A model generated the notes under the pieces. It made no database searches and had not been told where the DNA came from. It was given only the letters and a program-made list of their open reading frames with translations. 44,760 nt of DNA, from the NCBI GenBank assembly GCA_945874805.1, contig CAMCJI010000003.1, forward strand, positions 1-44,760, in the 5' to 3' direction. A program made the position numbers and the translations under genes. Of the stretch, positions 1 to 7,941 are shown one piece after another; the first letter of the stretch is position 1; each line of letters starts with the position of its first letter. The stretch is from Asaia bogorensis (lineage in GTDB: Bacteria > Pseudomonadota > Alphaproteobacteria > Acetobacterales > Acetobacteraceae).

Positions 1-64
1 GTACCGATCGACCGGTACGGCAGGCGCCCCTTCCTCACGACCTGATGCCTTTCGGGCGGCGGGT

Positions 65-111
65 CCAGGGGAACCTTTCCCCTGGCGGGGTCGAGGGGCG
101 GAGCCCCCGCC
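65..111 (-). terminator. Hairpin region downstream of argF
   Basis: Two overlapping perfect hairpins lie just past the argF stop. CCAGGGG at 65–71 pairs with CCCCTGG at 79–85, and GGCGGGG at 84–90 pairs with CCCCGCC at 105–111. They share bases 84–85, so they may be alternative folds. There is no clear U-tract, so this is a terminator or 3' stabiliser by position only. The wording of the sequence resembles GC-rich interspersed repeats that I recall from Acetobacteraceae genomes, but no second copy was seen in this window. Confidence 0.45.
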
Positions 112-123
112 TTGCCTTCCTTC

Positions 124-1077
124 CTACCGAGCCGCGCCGAGTGCCCAGGCGAGGACGCCCTTTTGGGCGTGCAGGCGGTTTTCGGCTTCATCGAACACCA
201 CGCTCTGCGGCCCGTCGATCACCTCTTCGGTCACTTCCTCGCCCCTGTGCGCCGGCAGGCAGTGCATGAAGATCGCATCGGGCGCGGCGCGGCGCATCAG
301 CTCACCCGTCACCCGGTAGGGTGCGAGCAGATTGTGCCGGCTGGTATTCGGGTTGTCGGACATGCTGACCCAGGTGTCCGTCACCACGCACGCTGCCCCG
401 GTCACAGCCACGGCGGGATCGTCCGTCAGTTCGATCGAAGCCCCCTGGCTGCGCGCCCAGGCGATCAGGTCGTCGGGCGGTGCCAGGCTCGCGGGGGTTG
501 CCAGGCGCAGCGTGAAGCCGAACCGCACCGCGCTTTCGATCCAGCTGCGCGCAACGTTGTTGCCGTCGCCGCACCAGGCGATCACCCGCCCGGCGATCGG
601 CCCCCGGTGCTCCTCGAACGTCATCACGTCGGCCATCAGCTGCACGGAGTGGCTGCGGTCGGTCAGCCCGTTGATCACCGGCACGGTCGCGTGCCGTGCC
701 ATTTCCAGCAGCCGCTCATGGTCGAACGTCCGCAGCAGGATCGCATCGACGTAGCGCGAGAGCACCCGCGCGGTATCCGCCAGCGTCTCCCCCCGCCCAA
801 GCTGCGTATCGCTGTCGGACAGCACGACAACCTCGCCGCCAAGCTGCCGCATCCCCACTTCGAAGGACACGCGCGTGCGGGTCGAGGGCTTCTCGAAGAT
901 CATCGCCAGCGTCTTGCCGGCCAGCGGCCGCGAGGAGTCGCTCGCCCCTTTGAACCCCGCCGCGATGTCGAGCATCTGCCGCAGCGTCGCGGAGTCATGA
1001 TCGCGGATGTCGATAAAATGCCGGGGGGAGGCGCGAGCCTCCCCCAGGGTCGTCGGCGCAGCGCGCCGTGTTGCCAT
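124..1077 (-). CDS. argF: Ornithine carbamoyltransferase
   Basis: This enzyme makes citrulline from ornithine and carbamoyl phosphate in cytoplasmic arginine biosynthesis. The 317-aa product has the carbamoyl-phosphate motif STRTR (65–69), the ornithine-side motif DTWVSM (234–239) and HCLP (272–275), all typical of the family, and its length is normal. The ATG at 1077 is chosen because it starts 3 nt upstream of the argD stop, which places it directly behind argD in one operon; a longer open frame runs back into argD but is not needed. An oddity is that residues 12–18 (GEARASP) are encoded by a perfect 9-bp palindrome with a 4-nt loop (1024–1045), which looks like a short repeat absorbed into the N-terminus. 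Confidence 0.96.
   Translation of the reverse strand: MATRRAAPTTLGEARASPRHFIDIRDHDSATLRQMLDIAAGFKGASDSSRPLAGKTLAMIFEKPSTRTRVSFEVGMRQLGGEVVVLSDSDTQLGRGETLADTARVLSRYVDAILLRTFDHERLLEMARHATVPVINGLTDRSHSVQLMADVMTFEEHRGPIAGRVIAWCGDGNNVARSWIESAVRFGFTLRLATPASLAPPDDLIAWARSQGASIELTDDPAVAVTGAACVVTDTWVSMSDNPNTSRHNLLAPYRVTGELMRRAAPDAIFMHCLPAHRGEEVTEEVIDGPQSVVFDEAENRLHAQKGVLAWALGAAR
1024..1045. repeat. Perfect palindrome inside argF N-terminus
   Basis: GGGGGAGGC (1024–1032) pairs perfectly with GCCTCCCCC (1037–1045) around a GCGA loop. It falls in frame in codons 12–18 of argF, before the first conserved part of the enzyme. It could be a REP-like insertion that is tolerated as coding sequence, or an mRNA hairpin acting on argF translation. 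Confidence 0.6.
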
Positions 1078-1079
1078 GT

Positions 1080-2276
1080 TCACTGGGCCGCTGCGGGTGC
1101 GGCCGCGGCCGCCATCTTGGCGACGGCACGGCGCAGCATGGCCAGGGCCTCGGCGATATCCGCATCCGTCACCACCAGCGGCGGCGCGACGCGCAGCGTG
1201 TTGTCGCCGGCGGTGATCACCATCAGCCCTTCTTCCTGGGCCGCCGCCTGCACCGCGCCCACCGGCCCGACGCATTTGAGCCCTTGCAGCAGCCCGGCGC
1301 CGCGATGCACTTCGAACACGCCGGGGTAGTCGCGCAGCAGGCTCTCCAGCCCGTCCCACAGCATCCGCCCCTTGCGCGCGACGTCGTCGAGGAATCCGGG
1401 CGCCAGCACCACGTCCAGCACCGCATTGCCCGCGGTGCAGGCGAGCGGATTGCCGCCATAGGTGGTGCCGTGCGTCCCCGGCCCGAGCGCGCGCGCGGCT
1501 TTTTCCACCGCCAGCACGGCGCCGAGCGGGAAGCCGCCGCCGATGCCCTTCGCCGCCGCCACCACATCCGGCCGGATGCCCGCCCATTCATGCGCGAACA
1601 GCTTGCCGGTGCGCCCGATGCCGGACTGCACTTCGTCCAGCCCCAGCAGCAGCCCGAACTCGTCGCAGGTCGCCCGCAGGTCGCGCAGGAACTGCAGGTC
1701 GGCCGGCCGCACGCCGCCCTCGCCCTGCAACGGCTCCACGATGATGCCGGCGGTCTGCGGCCCGATCGCGTCGCGCACCGCGTTCATGTTGTTGAACGCG
1801 ACCTGATCAAAGCCTTCCGCCGCCGGGCCGAAGCCCTCCTGGTATTTGGCGTTGCCGGTCGCGGCCAGCGCGCCGAGGGTGCGGCCGTGGAAGGCGCCCT
1901 CGAAGGTGATGATGCGGTAGCGGTCCTTGTGCCCCGCATCATACTGGGTGCGCCGGATCATCTTGATCATGCCTTCGTTGGCTTCCGCCCCCGAATTGCA
2001 GAACAGCACGGAATCCGCGAACGAATTGGCCACCAGCCGCGCCGCCAGCTCCTCCGCCTGCGGAATGCGGTACAGGTTCGAGACATGCATCACCTTGTGC
2101 GCCTGCGCCGAGATGGCGTCCGCCAGGTGCTTGTTGCCATGGCCGAGGGACGCGGTGGCGATGCCCGCGCCGAAATCGAGCAGTCGTCGTCCGTCGGTCG
2201 TCCACAGCCAGGCGCCTTCGCCCCGCTCGAAAGCGAGGTCGGCACGGTTGTAGTTCGGCGTCAGGGCGGGAATCAT
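1080..2276 (-). CDS. argD: Acetylornithine/succinyldiaminopimelate aminotransferase
   Basis: A PLP-dependent class III aminotransferase that forms N-acetylornithine in arginine synthesis. The 398-aa protein has the NSGAEAN phosphate-binding segment (94–100), Asp214 in [12 protein letters not shown] (which contacts the PLP nitrogen in the family), and Lys243 in [10 protein letters not shown] as the Schiff-base lysine. Length and start are normal; a GAGGA Shine-Dalgarno lies about 10 nt before the ATG. It is the first gene of argD–argF. A GGCCCC/GGGGCC hairpin sits in the leader 20–38 nt upstream. The related lysine-pathway reaction cannot be excluded from sequence, but the argF neighbour favours arginine. 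Confidence 0.96.
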   Translation of the reverse strand: MIPALTPNYNRADLAFERGEGAWLWTTDGRRLLDFGAGIATASLGHGNKHLADAISAQAHKVMHVSNLYRIPQAEELAARLVANSFADSVLFCNSGAEANEGMIKMIRRTQYDAGHKDRYRIITFEGAFHGRTLGALAATGNAKYQEGFGPAAEGFDQVAFNNMNAVRDAIGPQTAGIIVEPLQGEGGVRPADLQFLRDLRATCDEFGLLLGLDEVQSGIGRTGKLFAHEWAGIRPDVVAAAKGIGGGFPLGAVLAVEKAARALGPGTHGTTYGGNPLACTAGNAVLDVVLAPGFLDDVARKGRMLWDGLESLLRDYPGVFEVHRGAGLLQGLKCVGPVGAVQAAAQEEGLMVITAGDNTLRVAPPLVVTDADIAEALAMLRRAVAKMAAAAAPAAAQ

Positions 2277-2295
2277 GCGATCACGGTCCTCGGAT

Positions 2296-2314
2296 GGCCC
2301 CTCTCGTGGGGGCC
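2296..2314. other. Leader hairpin between argD and recX
   Basis: GGCCCC (2296–2301) and GGGGCC (2309–2314) form a 6-bp stem with a 7-nt loop in the 184-bp divergent region between argD and recX. On the minus strand it lies in the argD leader. No leader peptide or riboswitch could be recognised. Confidence 0.35.
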
Positions 2315-2460
2315 GTTTCTCCCGGCCGCCTGCGGGCTATGGCGCGCGGGGTTCCGGGAAGGCGGAATGATGGGGCTGGCAACGACGCGGAGTCAAACCT
2401 GACACGCAAGCCATGTGTGCATGGGTTCCTTGCATCCGCCCGGCGTGGCATCCTGACGGC

Positions 2461-3027
2461 ATGGCCAAGCCCCCTCTCACCGCCGGCCCCGCGCCCACCG
2501 CCGCCACCCTGCGCGAGGCGGCGCTCGCGCATCTCGCCCGCTTCGGCACCACCCGCGCCGGCCTGCTGCGGGTGCTGCAACGCCGGATCGAGCGCTGGGC
2601 CCGCCTCGCCGGGCCGGACGCGGACACCGCCCCCTCCCGCGCCGCCGCCGCCGCGGTCGTCGCCAAACTCGCCGAACTCGGCGCGGTGGATGACGCCGCC
2701 TACGCCGCCAGCCGCGCCCGCAGCCTCGGCCGCGCCGGCCGCTCGCGGCGCGCCACCCTCGCCCATCTCCGCACCAAGGGCGTCGCCGCCGAGACCGCCA
2801 CCGCCGCCACCCCGGACGACCCGGACGCCGAACGCGCCGCCGCCCTGGCCTTCGCCCGCCGCCGCCGCTTCGGCCCCTTCCGCACGAGCGAGCCCGACGA
2901 GAAAACCACCCATCGCGAGCTCGGCGCCATGGCCCGCGCCGGCTTCAGCCAGGAAGTCGCCCGCGCCGCGCTGGCCACCCACCCCGACGAGGCGGAGGCG
3001 CTGGTGATCGCGCTCAAGCAATCATGA
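2461..3027 (+). CDS. recX: Regulatory protein RecX
   Basis: RecX proteins bind RecA filaments and inhibit recombinase activity. The 188-aa product has the helical three-helix-repeat pattern of the family: a basic segment around LRVLQRRIERWAR, then VVAKLAELGAVDDAAYAASR, which matches the conserved 'L.e.gl.dD..yA...v' block. Its size is normal for a proteobacterial RecX. The ATG at 2461 is preferred over the frame-extended ATG at 2413 because the protein similarity starts after it. The stop overlaps the next start as ATGA, so translation is probably coupled. No recA is visible in the window. Confidence 0.85.
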   Translation: MAKPPLTAGPAPTAATLREAALAHLARFGTTRAGLLRVLQRRIERWARLAGPDADTAPSRAAAAAVVAKLAELGAVDDAAYAASRARSLGRAGRSRRATLAHLRTKGVAAETATAATPDDPDAERAAALAFARRRRFGPFRTSEPDEKTTHRELGAMARAGFSQEVARAALATHPDEAEALVIALKQS

Positions 3028-3419
3028 CCCGCACCTTCACCACGCCGCCCGACGCCGACGACTTCGCCGCCCTCGCCGAACGCGCCCTCGCCAGTATCCC
3101 CGCGAGACTGCGCCGCCACGTCCACGGCGTCGGCATGACCATCGAAGACCTCGCCGACGACGAAACCATCGCCGAAATGGGCCTCGAAAGCCCCTGGGAA
3201 CTGACCGGCCTCTACCACGGCACCCCCCTGCACCAGCGCAGCGTCGATGACGTGATGCGCCTGCCCGACCGCATCTTCCTCTATCGCCAGGCCATCCTCT
3301 TCGAATGGGTCGAACTCGGCGAAGACCTCGAAACCCTCGTCCGCAGCGTCCTCATCCACGAAATCGCCCACCACTTCGGCTTCTCCGACGCCGATATCGA
3401 AGCGCTGGAACGCGAATAG
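3024..3419 (+). CDS. Small zincin-like metallopeptidase family protein (DUF1025-type)
   Basis: A 131-aa protein with the zinc-binding HEIAH motif at 112–116 followed by HFGFSDADIEALE, the signature of the small minimal-zincin family (Pfam PF06262). Members are cytoplasmic, about 120–140 aa, and their substrate is unknown. The start is ATG 3024, inside the recX stop (ATGA overlap), so it is co-translated with recX. No signal peptide or membrane segment is seen. Confidence 0.85.
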   Translation: MTRTFTTPPDADDFAALAERALASIPARLRRHVHGVGMTIEDLADDETIAEMGLESPWELTGLYHGTPLHQRSVDDVMRLPDRIFLYRQAILFEWVELGEDLETLVRSVLIHEIAHHFGFSDADIEALERE

Positions 3420-3459
3420 CCCGCCGAACGCGCCTCCGCCCACTTGGTGACCCCAACAA

Positions 3460-3690
3460 AGGCCAAGTGGAGGGAAGCGAGGAAGTCTTCTTTTTGTGAA
3501 CAAAAAGAAGCAAAAAACTTTATGCGTTGGGTGTGGCTTTGGTGGCGGGTTTGGTTTCTGGTGCGAGTGGATTTTATGGCTTCGCCGGCTTTGCCGCGTC
3601 CATCCAGTTTTGCGGCGAAGCCCTGAACAAAAGTTTTTTGCTTCTTTTTTTCAAAAAAGAAGACTCTTCCTGCCACTTGCCTTCTCCTTT
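3460..3690. repeat. AT-rich MITE-like palindromic element, copy A
   Basis: A nested inverted-repeat element fills the 355-bp gap between the zincin gene and paralogue A. A 19-nt perfect inverted repeat (3502–3520 and 3631–3649) and an inner 10-bp repeat GGCTTCGCCG/CGGCGAAGCC (3578–3587 and 3613–3622) share one axis. Each outer arm is itself a hairpin: CTTCTTTTTG/CAAAAAGAAG with a TGAA loop (3487–3510), and CTTCTTTTTT/AAAAAAGAAG (3641–3662). Weaker arm similarity, including CAAGTGG, extends to about 3460 and 3690. It contains no transposase. Copy B at 44353–44511 shares 38 identical bases on its left (3480–3517). Confidence 0.8.
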
Positions 3691-3738
3691 CTGGCTTTCA
3701 CCTGGACGGAGCATTTCAAACCAAAAAGAAAAAAATCC

Positions 3739-3767
3739 TTGCAACCACTGACGCAAGACGTTAGTTT
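3739..3767 (+). promoter_or_regulatory. Putative sigma70-type promoter for a leaderless mRNA (paralogue A)
   Basis: TTGCAA at 3739–3744, a 17-bp spacer and TAGTTT at 3762–3767. The -10 box ends 7 nt before the ATG at 3775, so the expected start of transcription falls at or beside the initiation codon. No Shine-Dalgarno precedes that ATG. The same layout is found before paralogue B. Confidence 0.6.
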
Positions 3768-3774
3768 AACTCCC

Positions 3775-4407
3775 ATGTTCGCACCCCGCTTCACCGCCAT
3801 CGTCCGGCACCTGCAGACCACGATGGGCAACCATGTCACCCGGCATGACCTGCATGGGCCGCTGCTGGTCCTGGTCTGGAACCGGCTGACGCGGATGTTC
3901 CAGCGGTTCGAACGCCTCGTCGCCCAGTGGCGGGCAGGCACTCTGCCGAAGCCCCGCCCCTCCCGCGCCGGCCAGCCGCGCCCCACCGACCGTACCCCGT
4001 CGCCCTTTCCCCGCCAGCACGCCTGGCTGCTCATCCTCGCGCGCGCGGCCGCCGCCATCGCCGCGTTCCAGCTCCGCACGCTGATGACGGATGCGGAGCT
4101 GCGCGTCTTCCTCGCCGAATGCCCCCGCGCCGGGCGCGTCCTGCGCCCGCTCTGCCACATGCTCGGCATGCACCCCAGCGAGACCGAGCTCGCCCCCATC
4201 CGCCTGCCGGCCCGCTTGCGCAAGCCCCGCAAGCCCCGCCCGAAGGCCGAGCCCAGGCGCCGCCTCACCCCGATCCACCTCACCCGCGCCCAGATCGACA
4301 GGATGACCGCGGCCGAGCTGACCCACCTCTTCGGCCGGCTGCCGCCGCATTTCCCGCTGCCGATCCCCAACCTCAACCACATCCGACGAAAAATCGCCGC
4401 CGGATGA
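3775..4407 (+). CDS. Small basic protein of unknown family, paralogue A
   Basis: I do not recognise a characterised family. The 210-aa product is rich in Arg, Pro and Ala and is paralogous to the protein at 30616–31260. Shared blocks are an N-terminal helix ending in RLV..W..G.LP.PRP, a central RAGRVLRPLCHMLGM (QAGRILRPLCRIWGV in the paralogue), a variable Arg/Lys/Pro linker, and a C-terminal TRAQIDRMTAAEL…PPHFPLPI…HIRRKIAAG. No signal peptide or certain membrane segment is seen; the basic linker would suit nucleic-acid or membrane-surface binding, but that is a guess. The ATG at 3775 is chosen because the longer frame runs back through the AT-rich repeat and the promoter. The mRNA is probably leaderless. 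Confidence 0.8.
   Translation: MFAPRFTAIVRHLQTTMGNHVTRHDLHGPLLVLVWNRLTRMFQRFERLVAQWRAGTLPKPRPSRAGQPRPTDRTPSPFPRQHAWLLILARAAAAIAAFQLRTLMTDAELRVFLAECPRAGRVLRPLCHMLGMHPSETELAPIRLPARLRKPRKPRPKAEPRRRLTPIHLTRAQIDRMTAAELTHLFGRLPPHFPLPIPNLNHIRRKIAAG
4377..4405. repeat. 29-nt identical 3' coding end shared by both paralogues, foldable
   Basis: The last codons of paralogue A are identical at DNA level over 29 nt to those of paralogue B (31230–31258). The stretch contains ATCCGACG and CGCCGGAT, which pair with one mismatch around an A-rich loop. Third codon positions are conserved too, so the constraint or the recent origin is at nucleotide level. Confidence 0.6.
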
Positions 4408-4426
4408 TCCGGGGAGACCTGCGGCC

Positions 4427-4449
4427 TATTATATTACGATAAAATAATA
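4427..4449. terminator. AT-rich island between convergent genes
   Basis: TATTAT (4427–4432) and ATAATA (4444–4449) can pair, with A/T runs on both sides, in the 56-bp gap between the convergent paralogue A and S9 peptidase genes. The position suits a weak bidirectional terminator; the stem is all A/T, so confidence is low. Confidence 0.35.
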
Positions 4450-4463
4450 ATAAGCCCCAACCC

Positions 4464-6725
4464 TCACATCCGCAGATGCGTTGCCAGAAACGCCATCGCC
4501 CGGCGCAGGAAATACGGCTTGGACCAGACGGTGGTGTGGTCGTCATTCGGCAGCGGAATGAACTCGAAATCCCGGTCCGCCTCGATCAGCGCCGCCGCGA
4601 GCTGCATGGTCAGGGCCGGATGCACATTGTCGTCCATGTCGCCGGTGGCCAGCAGCAGCTTGCCCTGCAAATTCGCCGCATACGGCGGATTGGCCGCACT
4701 GGCATAGCTCCCGCCGCCCTCGGCATTGCGGCGGATCGGCCCCATGTATTTCTCCGCCCAGGCCGCGCTGTAGCCCATCTGGTCGTGATTGCCGGACGTG
4801 GCGACGCCGACATGGAACACATCGGGGTATTCCAGCATCGCCCGCACGGAGGCATAGCCCCCGCCGGAATGGCCCATGATGCCAACCCGCGAGATATCGA
4901 ACCAGGCATGCCGCCCCGCCAGTTGCCGCAGCGTCGCCACATGGTCCGCCAGCGTACCGGGATCGTCCATCCGCCCGTAGCAGGTGTCGTGGAACGCCTT
5001 CGAGCGCAGCGGCGTGCCGCGGCCATCGACGTTGATGACGATGCAGCCCAGCTCCGCAAACGCCTGCGGCAGGCTGGAGCGGCCAAGCTCGGTCACCGTA
5101 TCCGTCAGCATCACCGTCGGCAGCTTGCCGATCTGCGGGCCGGGATAGATGTAGTCGATCACTGGATAAAGTCTGGCTGGATCGAAATCCACCGGCAGCC
5201 ACATCGCCCCGAAAATCTCCGTCTGCCCGTCCGCCGCCAGCGCCGTGAACGGCACCGGCCAGCGCCAGGGCAGATCCGCATCGAGCGCGGCCGTCTCCAG
5301 CACCGCCACCAGCGACCCATCCGCCCGCCGCACCTCGGAGACCGGCAGTGTCGTCAGATCGGCATGCGTGTGCACAAAAAACCGGCCAGACGGCGCGCGA
5401 TACGCTCCGGCATCCACCGGCGGGCGGATATGATCGCGCGGCAGGCGCTTGGCCGGCATGGCTAACAGATGGTCGTCGCTCCCCGGCGTCAGCACCGTGA
5501 ACCCCGAGCCGTCCAGCCCCACCCGGCAGAGGGTGCGATGGTAGGGGTTCGGGCTCAGCCCGCCAGCCAGGATTTCCACGAAGCCATCGCCGACATGCAC
5601 GATGTCGCGCACCACGAAGGCACCCTCGGTGATCCGGTGCTTCAGCGCCCCGGTCGCGAGGTCGCGCAGATACAGATGCGCCCAGCCATCCGCCTGGGAG
5701 AACCAGATGAATTCGCCCCGCTCCGCCAGCACCCGGAAATTCGGCAGCCCGGCCACGGAAAGATTGGTGTCGATGAAGGTCTCGACCGTCTCGGTGAACA
5801 CCTCGCGCACGGCCCCACTGGCGGCATCGATCTCCAGCAGGCTCAGCCGCTGGCAGGAGCGATCGCGGTCGAGCAGATGCACACGGGTGGAATCAGCCGT
5901 CCACCACGCCTCTTCCTTCTCGATGCAGGTGGTCATGCCGGTCACATGCGGGCCGGCCGGGCAGAGGCGCACCGCCCCTGTCGCCACCTCGATCACGCAA
6001 TGCGTCTCCAGCGGCACGGCGGCATCACCGGCATAGGCGAACTTCATGCTGTGCAGCACCGGCCGCGGCCCGCCCGGGGCGTGCTGCAGCAAGGCGAGAT
6101 CGAGCACCGCCCGCTCATCCAGCCGGGAGGTCAGCAGATACCGCCCATCCGGCGACCACAGCACATTCGCCGGCAGCACAATGCCCCGCCGCCGCAGGGT
6201 GATGGTGATCAGGTTGCTGTCCGGCGACTTGCCATAGGCAAAATGCACCGCCCCATCATGGGTCAACCGCCGCTCGCCACCGCCGGGAATATCCCGCAGC
6301 CACAGATCATGCCCGCGGCAGAACACCGCCTGCGACCCGTCGGGCGAGGCCACCTCGCCAGGCCGCAACGCCAGCGGCGCCGGGCTGACGGCGCCATCGG
6401 CCAGCCCGACCCAGCGCCCATCCGCCAGCTTCACCCGCCCGCCATCGGGATCGACCTCGACGACCGGCAAAGCACCAGCCGGCACCGGGCTGCCGATGAT
6501 GCCCGTCAGCAAAACCGCCGCCGCCTCATGGTCGAAAGCCAGGGCAGTGGCCCCGCTGGCGGCATCGGTGACGACGAAGCGAATCCCGTCCGGCCCCTCG
6601 CGCCGATACCAGAACCGGTCGGTCTGCCCGATCCAGTGCGGACGGACCTGCGGATTGAACAGGCGTGGCCGCAGGGCAGGGGGAAGATACGCCGCTGCCC
6701 GCTGCAAACCTTCAGTTGTCACCAT
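4464..6725 (-). CDS. S9 family peptidase (dipeptidyl peptidase IV-like)
   Basis: A 753-aa serine peptidase with an N-terminal beta-propeller region (about 50–480; SPDG repeats such as VLWSPDGRYLLTSR) and a C-terminal alpha/beta hydrolase domain. The catalytic triad is visible: Ser620 in GHSGGGY, Asp698 in DMDDNVH, and His730 in NDDHTT. Such enzymes cleave peptides, often N-terminal X-Pro or X-Ala dipeptides; the exact substrate is not inferable. There is no signal peptide, so it is predicted cytoplasmic. ATG 6725 is preferred over the adjacent GTG at 6728 because of its better distance from the purine-rich AGGGGGA. It stands alone, convergent with paralogue A. Confidence 0.92.
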   Translation of the reverse strand: MVTTEGLQRAAAYLPPALRPRLFNPQVRPHWIGQTDRFWYRREGPDGIRFVVTDAASGATALAFDHEAAAVLLTGIIGSPVPAGALPVVEVDPDGGRVKLADGRWVGLADGAVSPAPLALRPGEVASPDGSQAVFCRGHDLWLRDIPGGGERRLTHDGAVHFAYGKSPDSNLITITLRRRGIVLPANVLWSPDGRYLLTSRLDERAVLDLALLQHAPGGPRPVLHSMKFAYAGDAAVPLETHCVIEVATGAVRLCPAGPHVTGMTTCIEKEEAWWTADSTRVHLLDRDRSCQRLSLLEIDAASGAVREVFTETVETFIDTNLSVAGLPNFRVLAERGEFIWFSQADGWAHLYLRDLATGALKHRITEGAFVVRDIVHVGDGFVEILAGGLSPNPYHRTLCRVGLDGSGFTVLTPGSDDHLLAMPAKRLPRDHIRPPVDAGAYRAPSGRFFVHTHADLTTLPVSEVRRADGSLVAVLETAALDADLPWRWPVPFTALAADGQTEIFGAMWLPVDFDPARLYPVIDYIYPGPQIGKLPTVMLTDTVTELGRSSLPQAFAELGCIVINVDGRGTPLRSKAFHDTCYGRMDDPGTLADHVATLRQLAGRHAWFDISRVGIMGHSGGGYASVRAMLEYPDVFHVGVATSGNHDQMGYSAAWAEKYMGPIRRNAEGGGSYASAANPPYAANLQGKLLLATGDMDDNVHPALTMQLAAALIEADRDFEFIPLPNDDHTTVWSKPYFLRRAMAFLATHLRM

Positions 6726-6779
6726 CACGTCCCCCTGTCCTGCGTCACCGCAAAGGGTAGAGACGGGCTGGCCGCGCGT

Positions 6780-7911
6780 CTATTCCGCCTGGGCCGAGGC
6801 GTCCGAGCGTGTGGCACCGACGCGGCTGGCCAGGGCTGCGGCCATGAAGTCGTCGAGCGCCCCATCGAGCACCGCGTCCGGATTGCCTTTTTCGACGCCG
6901 GTACGCAGGTCCTTCACCATCTGATAGGGCGCCAGCACGTAGCTGCGGATCTGGTGGCCCCAGCCGATATCGGTCTTGGCGTTTTCCTGGGCGTTGTGGA
7001 TCGCCTCGCGCCGCTGCAACTCAGCCTCGTACATCCGCGCCCGCAGCATGCCCATGGCGGTGGCGCGGTTCCGATGCTGGCTACGGTCGGTCTGGCAGGC
7101 GACGACGATGCCGCTGGGGATATGGGTAATGCGGATGGCGGATTCGGTCTTGTTGACGTGCTGCCCGCCGGCGCCGGAGGCGCGGTAGGTATCCACCCGC
7201 AGGTCTGACGGGTCGATCTCGATCTCGATCGTGTCGTCCACCACCGGATAGACCCAGACGGAGGCGAAGCTGGTCTGCCGCCGGGCCGCCGCGTCGAAGG
7301 GGCTGATCCGCACGAGGCGATGCACCCCCGCCTCGGTCTTCATCCAGCCATAGGCGTTCGGCCCGGTGATCTGCAGCGTCACGGATTTGATGCCGGCCTG
7401 CTCGCCCTCGGATTGTTCGATCAGCTGGATCTTGTAGTCGTGCTTTTCCGACCAGCGGCTGTACATCCGCATCAGCATCTCAGCCCAGTCCTGGGCCTCG
7501 GTGCCGCCGGCGCCGGCGTTAATTTCGACGAAGCAGTCGTTGCCGTCGGCCTCGCCGGAGAGCAGGGATTCGATCTCGCGCCGCTTCGCCTCGGCCGCCA
7601 TGGCTTTCAGCGAGGCGAGCGCCTCGGCCACCAGCCCGGCATCGCCCTCGGCCTCGGCCATCTCGGTCAGCTCGATGGCGTCGGCGACATCACGTTCGAG
7701 GGCGCGAACCGCGTCCACGCCCGAGGCGATGCGATTGCGTTCGCGCATCATCGCCTGCGCGGCCGCCGCATCCTTCCAAAGGTCGGGGTCTTCGGCGCGG
7801 TTGTTCAGTTCTTCCAGGCGTCCGAGGGCTGCATCCCAGTCAAAGATGCCTCCTCAGCAGTGCCACGGACTGCTTGATCTGTTCGTTGAGGGCGTCGGAT
7901 TCGGCGGACAT
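6780..7911 (-). CDS. prfB: Peptide chain release factor 2 (programmed +1 frameshift)
   Basis: RF2 reads UGA and UAA stop codons and triggers peptide release. The gene starts at ATG 7911, codes 23 residues ending in RRHL, meets an in-frame TGA at 7842–7840, and continues after a +1 shift as LDWDAAL… to 6780, for 376 aa in total. The anticodon-mimic tripeptide SPF is at 203–205 and the catalytic GGQ at 248–250. The continuation after the shift has no start of its own that would keep the N-terminus. It follows amidase and mrcA in the same direction, an arrangement I recall as common in alphaproteobacteria. Confidence 0.97.
7839..7854 (-). promoter_or_regulatory. prfB: prfB autoregulatory +1 frameshift site
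   Basis: Read on the minus strand, AGGAGG (7854–7849) is followed by CAT, then the slippery CTT and the in-frame TGA stop with a 3' C. This is the textbook RF2 site: an internal Shine-Dalgarno 3 nt upstream of CTT-TGA-C. Low RF2 slows termination and favours the shift, which restores RF2. Confidence 0.95.
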
Positions 7912-7941
7912 GGCTCGATCTCTAGGGGGTGAAGTTGGCGG

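Noticed and set aside
1-18. GTACCG…CGGTAC inverted repeat at the left edge
   Set aside because: Only 6-bp arms and no context because it touches the window edge; nothing more can be supported.
3496-3774. N-terminal extension of paralogue A starting in the palindromic repeat (MNKKKQKT…)
   Set aside because: It is a translation of the repeat arm and promoter region, absent from paralogue B.
7840-7842. In-frame TGA in prfB as a sign of a pseudogene
   Set aside because: It is the conserved programmed frameshift stop with its Shine-Dalgarno-like stimulator.
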